Of a stretch of DNA of 64,000 nucleotides, positions 62,408 through 64,000 are shown piece after piece. Position 1 is the stretch's first letter. Every line of letters begins with the position of its first letter. This DNA is from Lachnospiraceae bacterium (lineage in GTDB: Bacteria; Bacillota; Clostridia; Lachnospirales; Lachnospiraceae), in NCBI GenBank assembly GCA_017460885.1, contig JAFUAB010000043.1, forward strand, positions 90,063-154,062. Reading direction: 5' to 3'. The position numbers were made by a program, and so were the translations under genes. The notes under the pieces are model-generated. The model was not told where the DNA came from, did no database searches, and worked only from the letters and a program-made list of their open reading frames with translations.

Positions 62408-64000
62408 AAAGAATATACAGCAGACAGAAGAACAGGATATAGGACAGCTTTTGAAGGTTCGCAGGGAGAAGCTTGCCGCGTTACAGGAAGCAGGCAAGGA
62501 TCCCTTTGTCATAACAAAATATGACGTGACCTGTCATGTGGCCGATGCCCAGAAAGAGTATGAAGCACTTGAAGAAAAGCTGCTTGGTGACAGACCTCCG
62601 GTAGATGTGACCGGTCTGCCCGAAGAGGAAGCCCGTCCGAAGCGTAAGGCCGACTACGAGGAACGCAGGGCCATCATGGATGCACAGCCTATACAGGTCA
62701 GTATAGCAGGACGTCTCATGAGCAAGCGGATCATGGGTAAGGCATCCTTTTCCAATGTACAGGATAAGTCCGGCAATATACAGATATATGTCGCCAGAGA
62801 TGCCATAGGAGAGGAAGCTTATGCCGATTATAAGAAGTATGATATAGGCGATATAGTCGGAATAAAGGGATATGTGTTCCGAACAATGACCGGCGAGATC
62901 TCCGTGCATGCATCAGAGGTAATTCTGCTGACCAAATCTTTGCAGATCCTTCCCGAGAAATTCCACGGTCTGACCAATACGGATATCAGGTATCGTCAGA
63001 GATATGTGGATATGATCATGAATCCGGAGGTAAAGGAAACCTTCATCAAGAGGAGCAGGATCATAAGTGCGATCCGCAGATTCCTGGATGACAGAGACTT
63101 CATGGAAGTGGAAACACCTATGCTGGTAGCCAACCCCGGCGGTGCGGCAGCGAGACCTTTTGAGACTCACTACAACGCACTTGATGAGGACGTGAAGCTT
63201 CGTATCTCACTTGAACTTTACCTGAAAAGACTGATCGTCGGCGGCCTTGAGAGAGTATACGAGATCGGCCGCGTGTTCAGAAACGAAGGAGTGGATACCC
63301 GGCACAATCCCGAGTTTACCCTGATGGAGTTATATCAGGCATATACAGACTATCACGGCATGATGGATCTGACCGAGGATATGTTCAGATATCTGGCAGA
63401 GACAGTGCTGGGCTCGACCAGATTTAAATACGGTGATATAGAGCTTGATTTCGGCAAGCCCTTTGAACGCATCACCATGACGGAAGCCGTAAAAAAATAC
63501 TCCGGAGTGGATTTCGACGATCCTGCACAGGTACCGGATGATGAAGCGGCAAAGCGCCTGGCCAGGGAACACCACATAGAATATGAGGAGTTCCATAAAA
63601 AAGGAAATATCCTGAATCTGTTCTTTGAAGAATATGTAGAGGAGCATCTGGTACAGCCGACTTTCGTCATGGATCATCCGATAGAGATATCGCCGCTGAC
63701 CAAGAAGAAACCCGACGATCCGACCAAGGTAGAGAGATTCGAGCTCTTCATCAACGGATGGGAAATGTGCAACGCCTACTCCGAGCTCAACGATCCCATA
63801 GACCAGCGCGAGCGCTTCGCAGCCCAGGATGCCAACGCAGCAGCAGGCGACGAAGAAGCCGAGCACACCGACGAGGACTTCCTTAATGCACTTGAAGTCG
63901 GAATGCCTCCTACAGGTGGTATTGGATATGGAATTGACAGACTTGTGATGCTGTTGACGGATAGTGCGGCGATCAGGGATGTACTACTGTTCCCGACGCT
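62400..64000 (+). CDS. lysS: Lysyl-tRNA synthetase, class II (cut by the window end)
   Basis: Charges tRNA-Lys. The start at 62400 overlaps greA. An N-terminal helix is followed by the OB-fold anticodon domain (about 65-170), then motif 1, motif 2 (about 275-310, YEIGRVFRNEGVDTRHNPEF) and the motif 3 region (GIGYGIDRLVMLL). 533 codons are visible and the last residues are FPTL, so a C-terminal piece remains outside. The length to here already covers the catalytic core. It is the second gene of the greA-lysS operon. Confidence 0.96.
   Translation, partial: MSEKNIQQTEEQDIGQLLKVRREKLAALQEAGKDPFVITKYDVTCHVADAQKEYEALEEKLLGDRPPVDVTGLPEEEARPKRKADYEERRAIMDAQPIQVSIAGRLMSKRIMGKASFSNVQDKSGNIQIYVARDAIGEEAYADYKKYDIGDIVGIKGYVFRTMTGEISVHASEVILLTKSLQILPEKFHGLTNTDIRYRQRYVDMIMNPEVKETFIKRSRIISAIRRFLDDRDFMEVETPMLVANPGGAAARPFETHYNALDEDVKLRISLELYLKRLIVGGLERVYEIGRVFRNEGVDTRHNPEFTLMELYQAYTDYHGMMDLTEDMFRYLAETVLGSTRFKYGDIELDFGKPFERITMTEAVKKYSGVDFDDPAQVPDDEAAKRLAREHHIEYEEFHKKGNILNLFFEEYVEEHLVQPTFVMDHPIEISPLTKKKPDDPTKVERFELFINGWEMCNAYSELNDPIDQRERFAAQDANAAAGDEEAEHTDEDFLNALEVGMPPTGGIGYGIDRLVMLLTDSAAIRDVLLFPT

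Noticed and set aside
1-64000. CRISPR array or IS element
   Set aside because: No regularly spaced repeats of CRISPR type and no transposase or terminal inverted repeats were seen. The island at 20.6-24.6 kb shows att-like direct repeats instead.

Overview
The window reads as a contiguous chromosomal segment of a Gram-positive Clostridia, most likely Lachnospiraceae. The reasons are one-membrane architecture (NlpC/P60, SleB and M23 wall hydrolases, NfeD/SPFH pair), consensus sigma-A promoters, DUF6145-, DUF6020- and DUF6077-like proteins, a UDPGP-type pyrophosphorylase next to galE, and the birA-DUF6145-dusB-greA-lysS order. The species cannot be named from the sequence alone.

Region by region. 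0-5.5 kb: end of a surface-glycan cluster (two GT2 glycosyltransferases, a polysaccharide pyruvyl transferase, a GH88/105-like protein, a GT11 fucosyltransferase). 5.5-8.4 kb: ispE-gntR operon (minus strand) behind a phased TTGTA repeat array, a DUF1934 protein and a membrane-anchored unknown. 8.6-13 kb: a coiled-coil NlpC/P60 hydrolase and a trkA-trkH potassium uptake operon. 13-18 kb: a MacB/HlyD-type ABC export operon. 18.3-29.2 kb: guaA, then a decayed island of about 4 kb (20.6-24.6 kb) bounded by direct repeats of the guaA 3' end, then a deleted vsr gene, a flavin reductase-like gene and a clpS-clpA-aat N-degron cluster. 29.2-31 kb: tRNA-Ala(GGC), an esterase, truA. 31-41.8 kb: a second surface-glycan block (acyltransferase-3, radical SAM/SPASM protein, FAD oxidoreductase, two large polytopic proteins, MBOAT plus its SGNH-like partner). 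41.8-45 kb: UDP-sugar supply (UDPGP pyrophosphorylase, galE) and a small alarmone synthetase. 45.3-50.1 kb: coiled-coil membrane protein, LysM-G5-M23 peptidase, murA, HD-GYP protein. 50.1-64 kb: metK, dnaE, pfkA, a SpoU methyltransferase, SleB-like hydrolase, nfeD-SPFH, birA, DUF6145, dusB, greA and lysS (cut by the window end).

How the parts connect: UDP-sugars made at 41.8-44.1 kb can feed the glycan genes at 31-41 kb and 0-5.5 kb. ClpS, ClpA and Aat are the recognition, unfolding and tagging parts of the bacterial N-end rule pathway and sit in one tight operon. The guaA island looks like a decayed integrative element: a truncated permease, a degenerate secreted or membrane protein, an antitoxin without its toxin, and an AlbA-type regulator. 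The DNA repeat over that regulator's promoter recurs inside its own coding sequence.

Best candidates for something undescribed are: (1) the guaA-island remnant with displaced terminator; (2) the AlbA regulator with matching promoter and intragenic operator-like repeats; (3) the phased TTGTA array before ispE-gntR; (4) the metK leader with a palindrome over the -10 and a terminator only about 20 nt into the transcript; (5) a large membrane protein split by one in-frame TAG; (6) low-complexity linker insertions in several housekeeping enzymes.
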